64,000 bases of DNA from Pseudoalteromonas sp. SMS1 (GTDB lineage: Bacteria > Pseudomonadota > Gammaproteobacteria > Enterobacterales > Alteromonadaceae), in contig NZ_JAKGBI010000021.1 in assembly GCF_021530565.1 (NCBI RefSeq), positions 47,625 to 111,624 on the forward strand. Reading direction: 5' to 3'. Each line of letters opens with the position of its first letter. Within the stretch, counting starts at the first letter, position 1. A model generated the notes under the pieces. That model was not told the origin of the DNA. It ran no database searches and saw only the letters and a program-made list of their open reading frames with translations. Below, in pieces: positions 9,954 through 17,911 of the stretch. The translations under genes were made by a program, and so were the position numbers.

Positions 9954-11201
9954 CTATTTAATGGCAATGGTTGCACCTTGCAGTGCAAGGCTATTGAGAT
10001 CCGAAATAATGACGTTTTGACCTACTGATAAGCCTTGCTCGACAACGATATAACGGCCCGCATCAACACCAAATACCACCTCTAGCAATTCTGTTTCTTG
10101 CGTGTCTAGAACGTTGTAGAGCAACCCACTTTCAAGCGTTAACTGGTTCGCAGGGCGACGAATATAGACGACATCCTGCAAGTGTTCGATGATAATCGAT
10201 GCGGTAATGCTGAGTTTGAGCCGCGCAGCTGTGGGGATCTGAGGTGGTAACCTCGCCTCAACCACAATGCTGTGGTTAGTCACAACAGGATCAATACGTG
10301 TTATTTCAGCTGTCACCACTTCATCACCAACCTTGATTTCAACGCGTTGTCCTAACTGGATCTGTTGGCCGTGTAATTGCCCAACGTGAAGTACGGCGGT
10401 GAATGCTTTTTGATTGCCAAGAGTGGCAATGTAGCCACCACTTTGTACTTGCTCACCCAGCCCCAGAGGCATCTGCTCAATAACCCCATCACTGGGCGCT
10501 CGCACCATCAATGCCGCTACTTTATTATCGAGTACGGTGAGTTCCTGCACTTTCAACGCGATTTTATTTTCTATGATTGCACATTCATGTTGATGTAGCT
10601 CACTAAGTTGCCTCATACGTGTTTCTGCATACACAAGTCGCTGTGTTGTGCTGTCCAGACTGGCTTGAGTTTGAAAAAAAACGTACTTAGAAATTACACC
10701 TTGTTGTGCTAATTCATGCTGTGCTTGATAGCGAAACTGCAAAGTGGCCAATTCGCCTTTCAACTCATCTAATGTTGCTTGCTCGGTAAGTCGCTCACGG
10801 TGCTGTAAAATTTTTTGCTGTTCCAATTGTACTCGCATCTCAAGCAGTTGTTGCTGCGTTTGAGCCTGCTTGAATACCAAATCATCATTTTTCAAAATAA
10901 CAATAACTTCCCCCTTGACCACAGCTTGGCCAGCTTTGTTGACGATGCTTGTAACAGTGCCTGCGCTTAAGGTCGTAATGGTTTGCTGATGCGCACTTTG
11001 CAGTTTACCAAAAGCGTCTATGGTCCGTGTTAAAGGTCCACGCATAACAGGGGCAATGATGAGCGAGTCTCGCTCAATCTCAATGGCTGAACTGGCTGTT
11101 ATATAGAATAACACTCCGCTCGCAAACAAGCATATGCATCCATATATCACCCAGCGATATCTGTTTGCAGATGACTTATGGGACGGGATCTTAATATCCA
11201 T
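9954..11201 (-). CDS. ABC exporter periplasmic adaptor (HlyD family)
   Basis: Membrane fusion protein of 415 residues, first gene of the adaptor-ATPase-permease operon. There is one N-terminal TM (about 17-37). The lipoyl halves are GTVTSIVNKAGQAVVKGEVI and MVRAPSDGVIEQMPLGLGEQ. Between them is a long coiled-coil hairpin (about 105-230, Gln/Leu/Glu-rich). The C-terminal beta domains resemble those of MacA-like adaptors. The upstream 325-base region contains a candidate sigma-54 promoter and a 14-base palindrome, which would suit control by the NtrC-type regulator encoded at 19183-20565; that link is inferred, not shown. Confidence 0.9.
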   Translation of the reverse strand: MDIKIPSHKSSANRYRWVIYGCICLFASGVLFYITASSAIEIERDSLIIAPVMRGPLTRTIDAFGKLQSAHQQTITTLSAGTVTSIVNKAGQAVVKGEVIVILKNDDLVFKQAQTQQQLLEMRVQLEQQKILQHRERLTEQATLDELKGELATLQFRYQAQHELAQQGVISKYVFFQTQASLDSTTQRLVYAETRMRQLSELHQHECAIIENKIALKVQELTVLDNKVAALMVRAPSDGVIEQMPLGLGEQVQSGGYIATLGNQKAFTAVLHVGQLHGQQIQLGQRVEIKVGDEVVTAEITRIDPVVTNHSIVVEARLPPQIPTAARLKLSITASIIIEHLQDVVYIRRPANQLTLESGLLYNVLDTQETELLEVVFGVDAGRYIVVEQGLSVGQNVIISDLNSLALQGATIAIK

Positions 11202-11349
11202 ACAATTTTCACTCTTCGTCGAGGTTGCGTATCAACAGTGATACCTTGGTATCTCAGCGAAAAACGTACCAGAAATTAAAATCATTATTTTCAAACACTT
11301 AAAATTTTCATATCAAAATAAGTGACTCAGTTTCGACATAACATCGTGT

Positions 11350-11363
11350 CGATTCCGGAATCG
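11350..11363. promoter_or_regulatory. Perfect 14-base palindrome in the ABC operon leader
   Basis: CGATTCCGGAATCG is a perfect dyad in the non-coding region between the divergent ABC operon and the TPR lipoprotein gene. It lies between the candidate sigma-54 promoter and the adaptor gene. It is a plausible operator; the binding protein is unknown. Confidence 0.35.
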
Positions 11364-11402
11364 TACCGCATACTCATTAGCAAAAATCCTGAATAAAAGA
11401 CT

Positions 11403-11420
11403 AGGCAATACGTGCCCCCA
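11403..11420 (-). promoter_or_regulatory. Candidate sigma-54 (-24/-12) promoter of the ABC exporter operon
   Basis: Minus-strand TGGGGGCACGTATTGCCT has GG and GC separated by exactly ten bases and a TTGC -12 box, matching the core of the sigma-54 consensus, though the bases after GG deviate. It would start transcription near 11393, about 190 bases before the adaptor ATG. An NtrC-family activator is encoded 8 kb away. The call rests on a short motif and may be chance. Confidence 0.35.
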
Positions 11421-11526
11421 TCACTCTGCCCGCACTTTTCAATCTAGTAATTGTTATTTTATTGATAATCATACAAATACATGACATAACTAATCCCTGA
11501 CCAAGCATCTTGAAGGAGTGCGTTAA

Positions 11527-12696
11527 ATGATGAAAAATTTGGTTTTGTTACCTTTAGTTGTGCTGCTGGGCGCATGCGCTCAGACCCATACACCCCAACA
11601 GCAAGCGATACCGAAAGTTACTGACTTCTTTAGTGCTACTGCTTTTACTCTTCAACCAACCATTGATGAAGCCACTATTTTCTCTTTGCCAGAGCACGAG
11701 CAAGTCAAATTTTTAGCTCATTATAACAAGGCGTTAGACAATGGAATTCGACCAGATAAAGCCGTATTTAATTACCTTGAACAACGTCTTGATAGGTTTA
11801 CGTATGATGGTGATACACTCACTGCGCAAGAATCACTGCAGAGAAATGAAGGAAACTGCATTTCTTTGGCCATATTAACTCAAGCGTATGCAACACTCGC
11901 CCAAGTGGACACCACGTTTAGAGAAGTCGGCACCATTCCAGTATTCCGTAAAAGTAACAATACGATTCTCGTGTCCAATCACTTTCGCACCAAACTACTT
12001 GCCCCGAAGTCGACGAACAATGACGAAGAAATTGAGATTATTCGCGCAGGTACGGTGGTTGATTATTTTCCAGCTCAAGATAGCTTCTACCTAGACACCG
12101 CCACATTCCAAGATTTGGTTGCCAAATACTATGCCAATAAGTCAGTTGATGCACTGCTAGAAAAAGACTTTGACATGAGCTACAGCATGTTAACAAAAGC
12201 GTTACACTACGCGCCATACGATCCAGAACTCATCAATATTTCGGCCGTTTTACATCGCAGAAGCGGACGCGCCACAGACGCACTAAAAATATTTGAATAT
12301 GCCAATCAGCATCAGCTTACAAGTCAAAACTTGCTCGTCAACTACCTCTCTTTGGCCAAAAAGCAGACCGATACCCAATTGATCGAATTGCTCGAAGCCA
12401 GTATAGAAAACAGTGCTGAAACGCCCTTTGATAAAATTCAACTTGCTCAACGATCGATGAAAAAAGGCAACTACAACAAGGCAATAAGAGAGTTAAAAGA
12501 CATCATTTTAGAGACCCCTTATATCCCAGAACCTTATTTTGAACTGGCACGTATTTACTACACCAAGGGGGATATAGAAAAGACGGAACGCTTGCTTACA
12601 CTCGCCATTGAACGCTCATCGGATCCTGACAAACGCGCTCTATTCCAAGCCAAGCGAAACGGGATTCCAGCACGACGCTTAAAAAACACAAATTAA
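11527..12696 (+). CDS. TPR lipoprotein with N-terminal transglutaminase-like segment
   Basis: Predicted lipoprotein of 389 residues. The signal peptide ends in the lipobox LLGAC (Cys17). Residues 95-150 contain NEGNCISLAILTQAYATLA followed by a GTIPVF segment, resembling the cysteine region of bacterial transglutaminase-like proteins. The C-terminal half (about 200-380) is made of helical tetratricopeptide repeats, seen in motifs such as ALHYAPYDPELINISAVLH and PYFELARIYYTKGDIEKTE, so it probably acts as a scaffold. AAGGAG lies 8 bases before the ATG. It precedes the secreted protease gene by 102 bases on the same strand. The partner and role are unknown. A weak Fur-like match lies upstream but is not convincing. 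Confidence 0.85.
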   Translation: MMKNLVLLPLVVLLGACAQTHTPQQQAIPKVTDFFSATAFTLQPTIDEATIFSLPEHEQVKFLAHYNKALDNGIRPDKAVFNYLEQRLDRFTYDGDTLTAQESLQRNEGNCISLAILTQAYATLAQVDTTFREVGTIPVFRKSNNTILVSNHFRTKLLAPKSTNNDEEIEIIRAGTVVDYFPAQDSFYLDTATFQDLVAKYYANKSVDALLEKDFDMSYSMLTKALHYAPYDPELINISAVLHRRSGRATDALKIFEYANQHQLTSQNLLVNYLSLAKKQTDTQLIELLEASIENSAETPFDKIQLAQRSMKKGNYNKAIRELKDIILETPYIPEPYFELARIYYTKGDIEKTERLLTLAIERSSDPDKRALFQAKRNGIPARRLKNTN

Positions 12697-12798
12697 AAAT
12701 ATTTGATTATCAATTTCTTTACAATTGGGATTTATAGGATTATTTTGTTTCGTGGATGTTTAATTTTTATTCAACAACCACACTAACAAGGAACATAA

Positions 12799-14616
12799 AT
12801 GAAAACTCGTTTTTTACTATCTGCACTTGCGCTCGCATCAGCAAGTAGCATGGCGCAAACGACTGCGCTAACAGAAGCCCAAATGATGCAATACACGAGC
12901 AAAGCCAGCATGGCCACCATTGGTAAACGTGCTGAATTGAATTTAGTGATTCAACCTCATGCCGTTGCGACATATGCTAACGACGCTGAAAGCAGCACCA
13001 ACGTCATCACCCAAAAGGTCACGCATCCTAATGCAAGCTACCTAAAACTACATTTTAAAAATATTAATTTAGCTGGCGGTGGCAAACTCGTTGTGCGTTC
13101 AGAAGATGGCACTGAGCGCTATGAATACACAGAAAACAACATGCGTGCCGCCACATTGAGTCAAAGTGACGATGGTGTCACGAGTTTCTCAGCCATGTCT
13201 ATTTCTGCAGATACCGCAGTGGTAGAGTACACACCTGGCAGCGAAAACACCGTGATGCAAAACGCCATCATTGATTATTATGACCACGGTACTGAAAATG
13301 AGCCACAGATGGCGCCTGCAACCGACGTTGGCATCAGTTCAACGTGTGGTGCAATGGAAAGACAAGACGTCCAATGCTGGTCAAATACTCATCCAACAGA
13401 GTTTGAGCGTAGCCGCCCTGTTGCGCGTCTACTCATGAACGGCAGTGGTCTCTGTACGGGCTGGCGTGTTGGCCCTGACAACCGTATGTTTACCAATAAC
13501 CACTGTGTAGAAAGCGCTTCCGAGTTGGCCAATACTGAAGTTTGGTTTAACTATCAGCATACCGCATGTAATGGCTCAACCCTTGAAACTGTGGTCAAAG
13601 TTACAGGTAAAGACTTCCTTTCAACAGACTATACCCTTGATTACACACTGTTCACCATCAATGACTTTGCAAAAGCGCAGCCATTTGGTTATTTCGGTCT
13701 TGATGTGCGCAATGCAACACAAGGTGAACGTATTTACATTCCCCAGCACGGTTCGGGTAATCCGAAAGAGCTGTCAATCGAGTCCGATCGTGATAGCACC
13801 GGCTTGTGCTCTGTCAATGATGCCAATGCCAATGGCAGAGGTACTGGTACAGACTTAGGTTACTACTGTGACACCATTGGGGGTTCTTCTGGATCACCGG
13901 TGTTGGCAGCTGCAAGCAACAAAGTCATCGCGCTGCACCACTTAGGTGGTTGCCACAACAAGGGGGCAAAAGTCAGCCTGATCTGGCCAAAAGTGGCAAC
14001 ACACTTCAATAACCAAATCCCAGATGGGGATAACAACAGTGATCCTATGCCTGTTGCTAACTTCTCATTTGACTGTAATGCACTAAGCTGTAGTTTTGAT
14101 GGCACAGCATCAAGCTCTCCAAATGGTGCGATTAGCCAATATGAGTGGAGCTATGGTGACAATTCAAACAACGGCTTTGGTGCCAATGTGAGTCACAACT
14201 ATGCAGCGTATAGTACTTACACTGTGTCACTGACAGTGACAGATGCAACGGGGGCATCTGCCTCGACATCAAAGCAGATACAACTAGTTGACCCAAATAA
14301 CGACCCCGCCAAGCTCATCAATGGTGTCGCGAAAGAAGGGTTGAGCGGTGCGCGATCTGATACTGCATTCTACTATTTTGATCTACCAGCAGGCGCGTCT
14401 AATGTGACTGTACGTATTTCTGGTGGATCAGGTGATGCAGACCTGTACGTCAGAAAAGGCAGTAAACCAACCACGTCAACCTATGACTGCCGCCCTTACC
14501 GCTGGGGGAATAGCGAATCATGTAACATCACCAGTGGCGCAGGTACTTATTGGGTTATGCTACGTGGATATAGCGCATATTCTGGCGTAACGCTCGAAGC
14601 AAGCTACACTGAATAA
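12799..14616 (+). CDS. Secreted trypsin-like serine protease with PKD and PPC domains
   Basis: Exported endopeptidase of 605 residues. A signal peptide ends near residue 19 (SSMAQ). A propeptide of about 170 residues is followed by a chymotrypsin-fold domain of the lysyl endopeptidase/V8 type. The probable triad is His235 (TNNHC), Asp281 (DYTLF) and Ser364 (GGSSGSP). Several cysteines probably form disulfides. A PKD domain follows (about 420-500, with YEWSYGDNS and YTVSLTVTDATG). The C-terminal 100 residues are a PPC domain (SGGSGDADLYVRKGSKPT), often removed during maturation in type II-secreted enzymes. Lysyl endopeptidase specificity is possible but cannot be fixed from sequence. It ends at a strong terminator. 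Confidence 0.92.
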   Translation: MKTRFLLSALALASASSMAQTTALTEAQMMQYTSKASMATIGKRAELNLVIQPHAVATYANDAESSTNVITQKVTHPNASYLKLHFKNINLAGGGKLVVRSEDGTERYEYTENNMRAATLSQSDDGVTSFSAMSISADTAVVEYTPGSENTVMQNAIIDYYDHGTENEPQMAPATDVGISSTCGAMERQDVQCWSNTHPTEFERSRPVARLLMNGSGLCTGWRVGPDNRMFTNNHCVESASELANTEVWFNYQHTACNGSTLETVVKVTGKDFLSTDYTLDYTLFTINDFAKAQPFGYFGLDVRNATQGERIYIPQHGSGNPKELSIESDRDSTGLCSVNDANANGRGTGTDLGYYCDTIGGSSGSPVLAAASNKVIALHHLGGCHNKGAKVSLIWPKVATHFNNQIPDGDNNSDPMPVANFSFDCNALSCSFDGTASSSPNGAISQYEWSYGDNSNNGFGANVSHNYAAYSTYTVSLTVTDATGASASTSKQIQLVDPNNDPAKLINGVAKEGLSGARSDTAFYYFDLPAGASNVTVRISGGSGDADLYVRKGSKPTTSTYDCRPYRWGNSESCNITSGAGTYWVMLRGYSAYSGVTLEASYTE

Positions 14617-14648
14617 GTAATTTAGTTATAACAGACCAACCAATTGTT

Positions 14649-14670
14649 AAGGCGGACGTCAGTCCGCCTT
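14649..14670 (+). terminator. Rho-independent terminator after the serine protease gene
   Basis: Stem AAGGCGGAC / GTCCGCCTT with a GTCA loop and a following T-run (TTTTTC counted from the stem end). It lies 32 bases after the protease stop codon and just before the convergent metallopeptidase gene ends at 14680. Confidence 0.9.
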
Positions 14671-14679
14671 TTTCTCTGT

Positions 14680-17502
14680 CTATAACTCATGCCAGACGCC
14701 AAACCAAGCCCGCCATTCATTATCAAACACATCACTGGTAACTCGACTCAGTCCCAAACCCAACCGTAAATTTGATACACCCGCAGGCGCAAATTGTGCT
14801 GCATTACCTAATACTTTACGAGTCAAATCAATCTGCCATTTTGCGCCCCAACTCCGCGCAATCATATGGCCGTCGATCTTGTGATGTTTTAAATATAAAC
14901 GCGGCATTCCGCCGCGCCAACTGGTTGCAAATTCATATCCTAAATAATGTAAACCGCGCTCATATGCAAAAGGAAGCTCAGCACTGTGTATTGAGTTGGC
15001 ACCCACTTTGTCATAGACGCTATTGACACGGTAGCCCCCTATTTGCATTGTTGCCTGGTCACGATATCGATTTATAGACTGCAGAAATATTGGCCAATGC
15101 CAAAGCTTCGCATACCCATTCATGACAAGATCATGTCCTCGATTGTGGCCCCATATACTAGCCCCATCGACACTAAAACCAAAAGCGAATGCTTGCCTAT
15201 CTCGATGAAAAGCCAGTTGATTGCCAAGCCAGTAACTATGGTCAACAGAACGCTTACGCAATGCTTCTACATACCACCCGGTATACGGCCGCCAAACCCA
15301 CCCTTCTCTTTCAAACGTTGTCGCGAGTTCCAATGTGTTTGACCAGCCAACCCAATCCGCTGAGCGACTCAGTCGCTCAGCGGATTGGCGAGTCAGGTCG
15401 AAGTCAAATAGTCGCACCGCATTTTTCAGCTCAAATAGGCCATCAAAATATTTGAGATCTGCATATCCGCCACGCAGAAAATCATTATCAGGGCTGACAT
15501 TAACCCCTGCTTGCCAACTATATTTTTTAAGAATGTCTGAGCCAGCGATGCCTAAACCCACCATGGCTTCACTAGCAGAGGCCACCTGTGCCGAGACTGT
15601 CCCCCCCCAATTTTGTGCAGATGCGTGGTACGGACCTAGATGCAACGACTCAGTATCAATTTGCGTTACCTTATCTCCCCCTTTTGCATGTGGAGCTGCA
15701 TGGGCCATCAAGGTCGCATCGCCGAATTCTCCTGTATCTGCCAAGGTGCCAAGCTTAGCGCCATATGGCGTGCTCTCTAAAAACAACAGTTGCCCGTTAA
15801 GATTACCGACGACTTCCTCAAACACATGGCTGCCAAATGCCAGCTGTCGGAGGATTTTCGTCAAAAGGTGATATTGATAAAGCCCCAGCTCACCGTGACG
15901 TCCGGCAACAAAATACAAAATCTGTGATTCTTCGTGCCATCGCGGCGCAGTTACATATTGTGCACCTTCGGGCAATGGCACCTGTACGGCAGTGTGCGCT
16001 TGAGCAAGGTTGGTGACAAACAGCTGCCAACCCTGCGCCGGTGTTTGTTTTAAGTAAGCTAACCTGTCCCCACGGCTATCTACTGTCGGATAATCAAATA
16101 CGGTATTGAGATCACCACTGAGTAGCACCGTGATCAATTTCGACTGCGTGTCAAAGCGTATTAGCTGGGAAAAGCCATTGATAACGCGCTCCGCAATCAC
16201 CTCATGAGTATTAATAAAGGCAAATCGGCGTATCCCCAAACCACGTGATACGCGAGTCACTTGATCGCCACTCACATGCCAACGATAAAGATCATTAACC
16301 CGAGAACCTGATTGTCCTTTGCTGCGTGCTACGAAATAGAGGGTATCTTCGTCACCCCATTGCGGGTGATAAATACCCGAGAAATCAACCGGTTCATAAG
16401 TCGCTAAAACCTCATGAACAAAAGAGTCTGGCTGTCTATCCGCAATATCTTGTGGGTCACGCATTAGCAATGCTTTTTGTTGCGCTTTAAACTGTGTCAA
16501 TGCTGCGGTATTCTCTTCACTTGCATACACCTTGAGTACTGTTTCATTATGTTGGTTGGTTTCGACAGCAGCAAATTTACGCTGGCTTTTAGAGAACTCA
16601 ACATCACGAGCAGCAAAAGCAAACTGCATAAATTCGCGACTGTCAAAAGGGGTTAGCTGCTGTGCGTGCTGAATAGCTTGAAACGTATATTGCGCGATAA
16701 AACGTTGATATAAGCGTCGTGCCGGTTGACCAAAAATACCGTTAAAAGCGCTTTCAAAGTCACGTGACTCGACCGCCATGGTGCGGGTCCATACAGCATC
16801 TAGCGTTTGTTGGCCAAACTCTGCCTCTAGCCAGGCTAAGAACCGCGAGCCTAGCAAATAGGCCATGGCACTTGCCCGATAACTGCCATCGCCAAAATTG
16901 AGTGCAGCGTAGGGCAGTAACGCACCTTGTCGCGCATAAGCTCGTAATAATGCTTCACTGTAATTGTCAAACAGACGGCCTTTGCCGGTTAACTTCGACT
17001 CTTGTAAAGTGGCATACCCCTCGGCCACCCAACGAGGTTGTGCAGCCACAGCAAGATCATAACTGTCGCTTAGGTCTCGCAGCCACTGAGTATGGGCATG
17101 TCGGCTTGGCTGAGACAAATGCACTAAATGGATGTACTCATGAAGTACCAGTAACTGCAACCAACTCTGGTGATGGGCAATCTCCATATCAGATTGAGGC
17201 GGAGTCACATAAAGTACCATCAAAGGATTGTCCGAACTGGGAAGAGCATAGCCGTTGGGCAAATTAAAAGGATCAAGGATCACGGCATCAACAACGACGT
17301 TCAATGCACGGCCTTGTTGGTTAAGCACGGCCTTACGCGCGCGTTCTAGCTCAATCGCCGCTTTTTCAGCCCAAGTTTGATGATGGGGTTGAAAGTGTAC
17401 TCTAAAATGCGAGCTGGAAAAGGTCAGCCACTCGTGGGCCACCGTATTTAACGACGTAAGCCACAATCCTACGACGAACAGCAATAGCATGCCTCTATGC
17501 AT
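14680..17502 (-). CDS. Outer-membrane-type HExxH metallopeptidase fused to a beta-propeller and a probable beta-barrel
   Basis: 940 residues with an N-terminal signal peptide (cleavage near THS-type AHE, residue 22-24). Residues 25-270 form a gluzincin-like peptidase domain: zinc motif HEYIH at 121-125, third ligand probably Glu161 in WVAEGYATLQ; this resembles the peptidase-MA-like group. Residues about 290-600 contain TolB/PD40-type propeller strands (YHPQWGDEDTLYFVARS, APRWHEESQILYFVAGR). The last 300 residues have alternating aromatic strands (AWFGVWHEL at the end) typical of an outer-membrane barrel, though the final residue is Leu rather than Phe. It lies 65 bases after the small membrane protein gene that follows a Fur-like box. 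The substrate is unknown. A 37-base perfect palindrome lies inside the barrel region. Similar propeller-barrel proteins are usually annotated only as hypothetical or PD40. Confidence 0.8.
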   Translation of the reverse strand: MHRGMLLLFVVGLWLTSLNTVAHEWLTFSSSHFRVHFQPHHQTWAEKAAIELERARKAVLNQQGRALNVVVDAVILDPFNLPNGYALPSSDNPLMVLYVTPPQSDMEIAHHQSWLQLLVLHEYIHLVHLSQPSRHAHTQWLRDLSDSYDLAVAAQPRWVAEGYATLQESKLTGKGRLFDNYSEALLRAYARQGALLPYAALNFGDGSYRASAMAYLLGSRFLAWLEAEFGQQTLDAVWTRTMAVESRDFESAFNGIFGQPARRLYQRFIAQYTFQAIQHAQQLTPFDSREFMQFAFAARDVEFSKSQRKFAAVETNQHNETVLKVYASEENTAALTQFKAQQKALLMRDPQDIADRQPDSFVHEVLATYEPVDFSGIYHPQWGDEDTLYFVARSKGQSGSRVNDLYRWHVSGDQVTRVSRGLGIRRFAFINTHEVIAERVINGFSQLIRFDTQSKLITVLLSGDLNTVFDYPTVDSRGDRLAYLKQTPAQGWQLFVTNLAQAHTAVQVPLPEGAQYVTAPRWHEESQILYFVAGRHGELGLYQYHLLTKILRQLAFGSHVFEEVVGNLNGQLLFLESTPYGAKLGTLADTGEFGDATLMAHAAPHAKGGDKVTQIDTESLHLGPYHASAQNWGGTVSAQVASASEAMVGLGIAGSDILKKYSWQAGVNVSPDNDFLRGGYADLKYFDGLFELKNAVRLFDFDLTRQSAERLSRSADWVGWSNTLELATTFEREGWVWRPYTGWYVEALRKRSVDHSYWLGNQLAFHRDRQAFAFGFSVDGASIWGHNRGHDLVMNGYAKLWHWPIFLQSINRYRDQATMQIGGYRVNSVYDKVGANSIHSAELPFAYERGLHYLGYEFATSWRGGMPRLYLKHHKIDGHMIARSWGAKWQIDLTRKVLGNAAQFAPAGVSNLRLGLGLSRVTSDVFDNEWRAWFGVWHEL
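15352..15388. repeat. 37-base perfect inverted repeat inside a coding region
   Basis: Two 18-base arms, beginning CCAATCCGCTGAG on the plus strand, are exact reverse complements around one central C (15370). In the minus-strand protein it encodes the barrel-loop peptide QSAERLSRSADW. Perfect arms this long are not expected by chance in coding DNA; it could be an inserted palindromic element or a cruciform/hairpin-forming site. Confidence 0.9.
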
Positions 17503-17567
17503 TGATTATCCCTTGCACGATTACCTAAGTGATAAACCTTAGGCTATATTGCGTGTGCAAGAAAGGA

Positions 17568-17810
17568 TTAATCGTGACGTGCCATGGCGCCTAAAGACGT
17601 AAACAAAGTGAGGATGGCACCCACCACAATAAACGCCACCATGGAGAATAACGCGCTTAGTCCCAATGTAAATTTGGCGACCGCCATGGCCGCAGCAACG
17701 CCCCAAACACTCACTCGACTCAGCCATCGCTTTGTATTGCAGGGCAATTGCATATGTTTTAATACAAAAGTCATGAACAAAAAAGCCACAAATGGATATA
17801 ACACTAACAT
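17568..17810 (-). CDS. Small hydrophobic membrane protein of unknown function, Fur box upstream
   Basis: 80 residues with two or three predicted TM segments (about 1-16, 33-52 and 53-72), ending in GAMARHD. I do not recognise the family with confidence; the layout of a short basic loop after the first helix is reminiscent of small proteins such as DUF3325 found in iron-uptake operons, but this is only an impression. The start at 17808-17810 is set by GGAG 6-9 bases upstream. A longer overlapping frame with upstream start at 17868 lacks such a site. The 19-base Fur-like box at 17893-17911 lies about 85 bases upstream, and the metallopeptidase-barrel gene follows 65 bases downstream, suggesting a two-gene iron-responsive operon. 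Confidence 0.7.
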   Translation of the reverse strand: MLVLYPFVAFLFMTFVLKHMQLPCNTKRWLSRVSVWGVAAAMAVAKFTLGLSALFSMVAFIVVGAILTLFTSLGAMARHD

Positions 17811-17892
17811 AATGCACTCCTCGCTGCGTTAGCCAAGCCATATCGCGACACGCATAGATGCTTGCCACATGTAGATAGGAATTGAATTATAT

Positions 17893-17911
17893 AGTAATGA
17901 GAATTATTATC
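17893..17911 (-). promoter_or_regulatory. Fur-like box upstream of the small membrane protein/metallopeptidase operon
   Basis: AGTAATGAGAATTATTATC matches the 19-base Fur consensus GATAATGATAATCATTATC at 15 positions. It overlaps the last bases of the histidine kinase gene and sits about 85 bases before the next minus-strand gene, the usual place for a Fur operator. Fur binding is inferred. Confidence 0.65.

Noticed and set aside
11461..11484. Fur-like sequence before the TPR lipoprotein
   Set aside because: Only the central TGATAATCAT matches; flanks do not, about 12 of 19 positions. Not enough to call.
12706..12722. TTGATTATCAA palindrome before the serine protease gene
   Set aside because: Short AT-rich dyad close to what chance gives; matches no recognised operator.
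15335..15871. 178-codon plus-strand frame spanning the 37-base palindrome
   Set aside because: Opposite the metallopeptidase-barrel gene, which has a clear signal peptide and motifs; the plus frame has none.
17539..17868. 109-codon minus-strand frame overlapping the small membrane protein
   Set aside because: Different frame from the 80-residue protein, lacking a ribosome site and hydrophobic pattern; the shorter frame has both.
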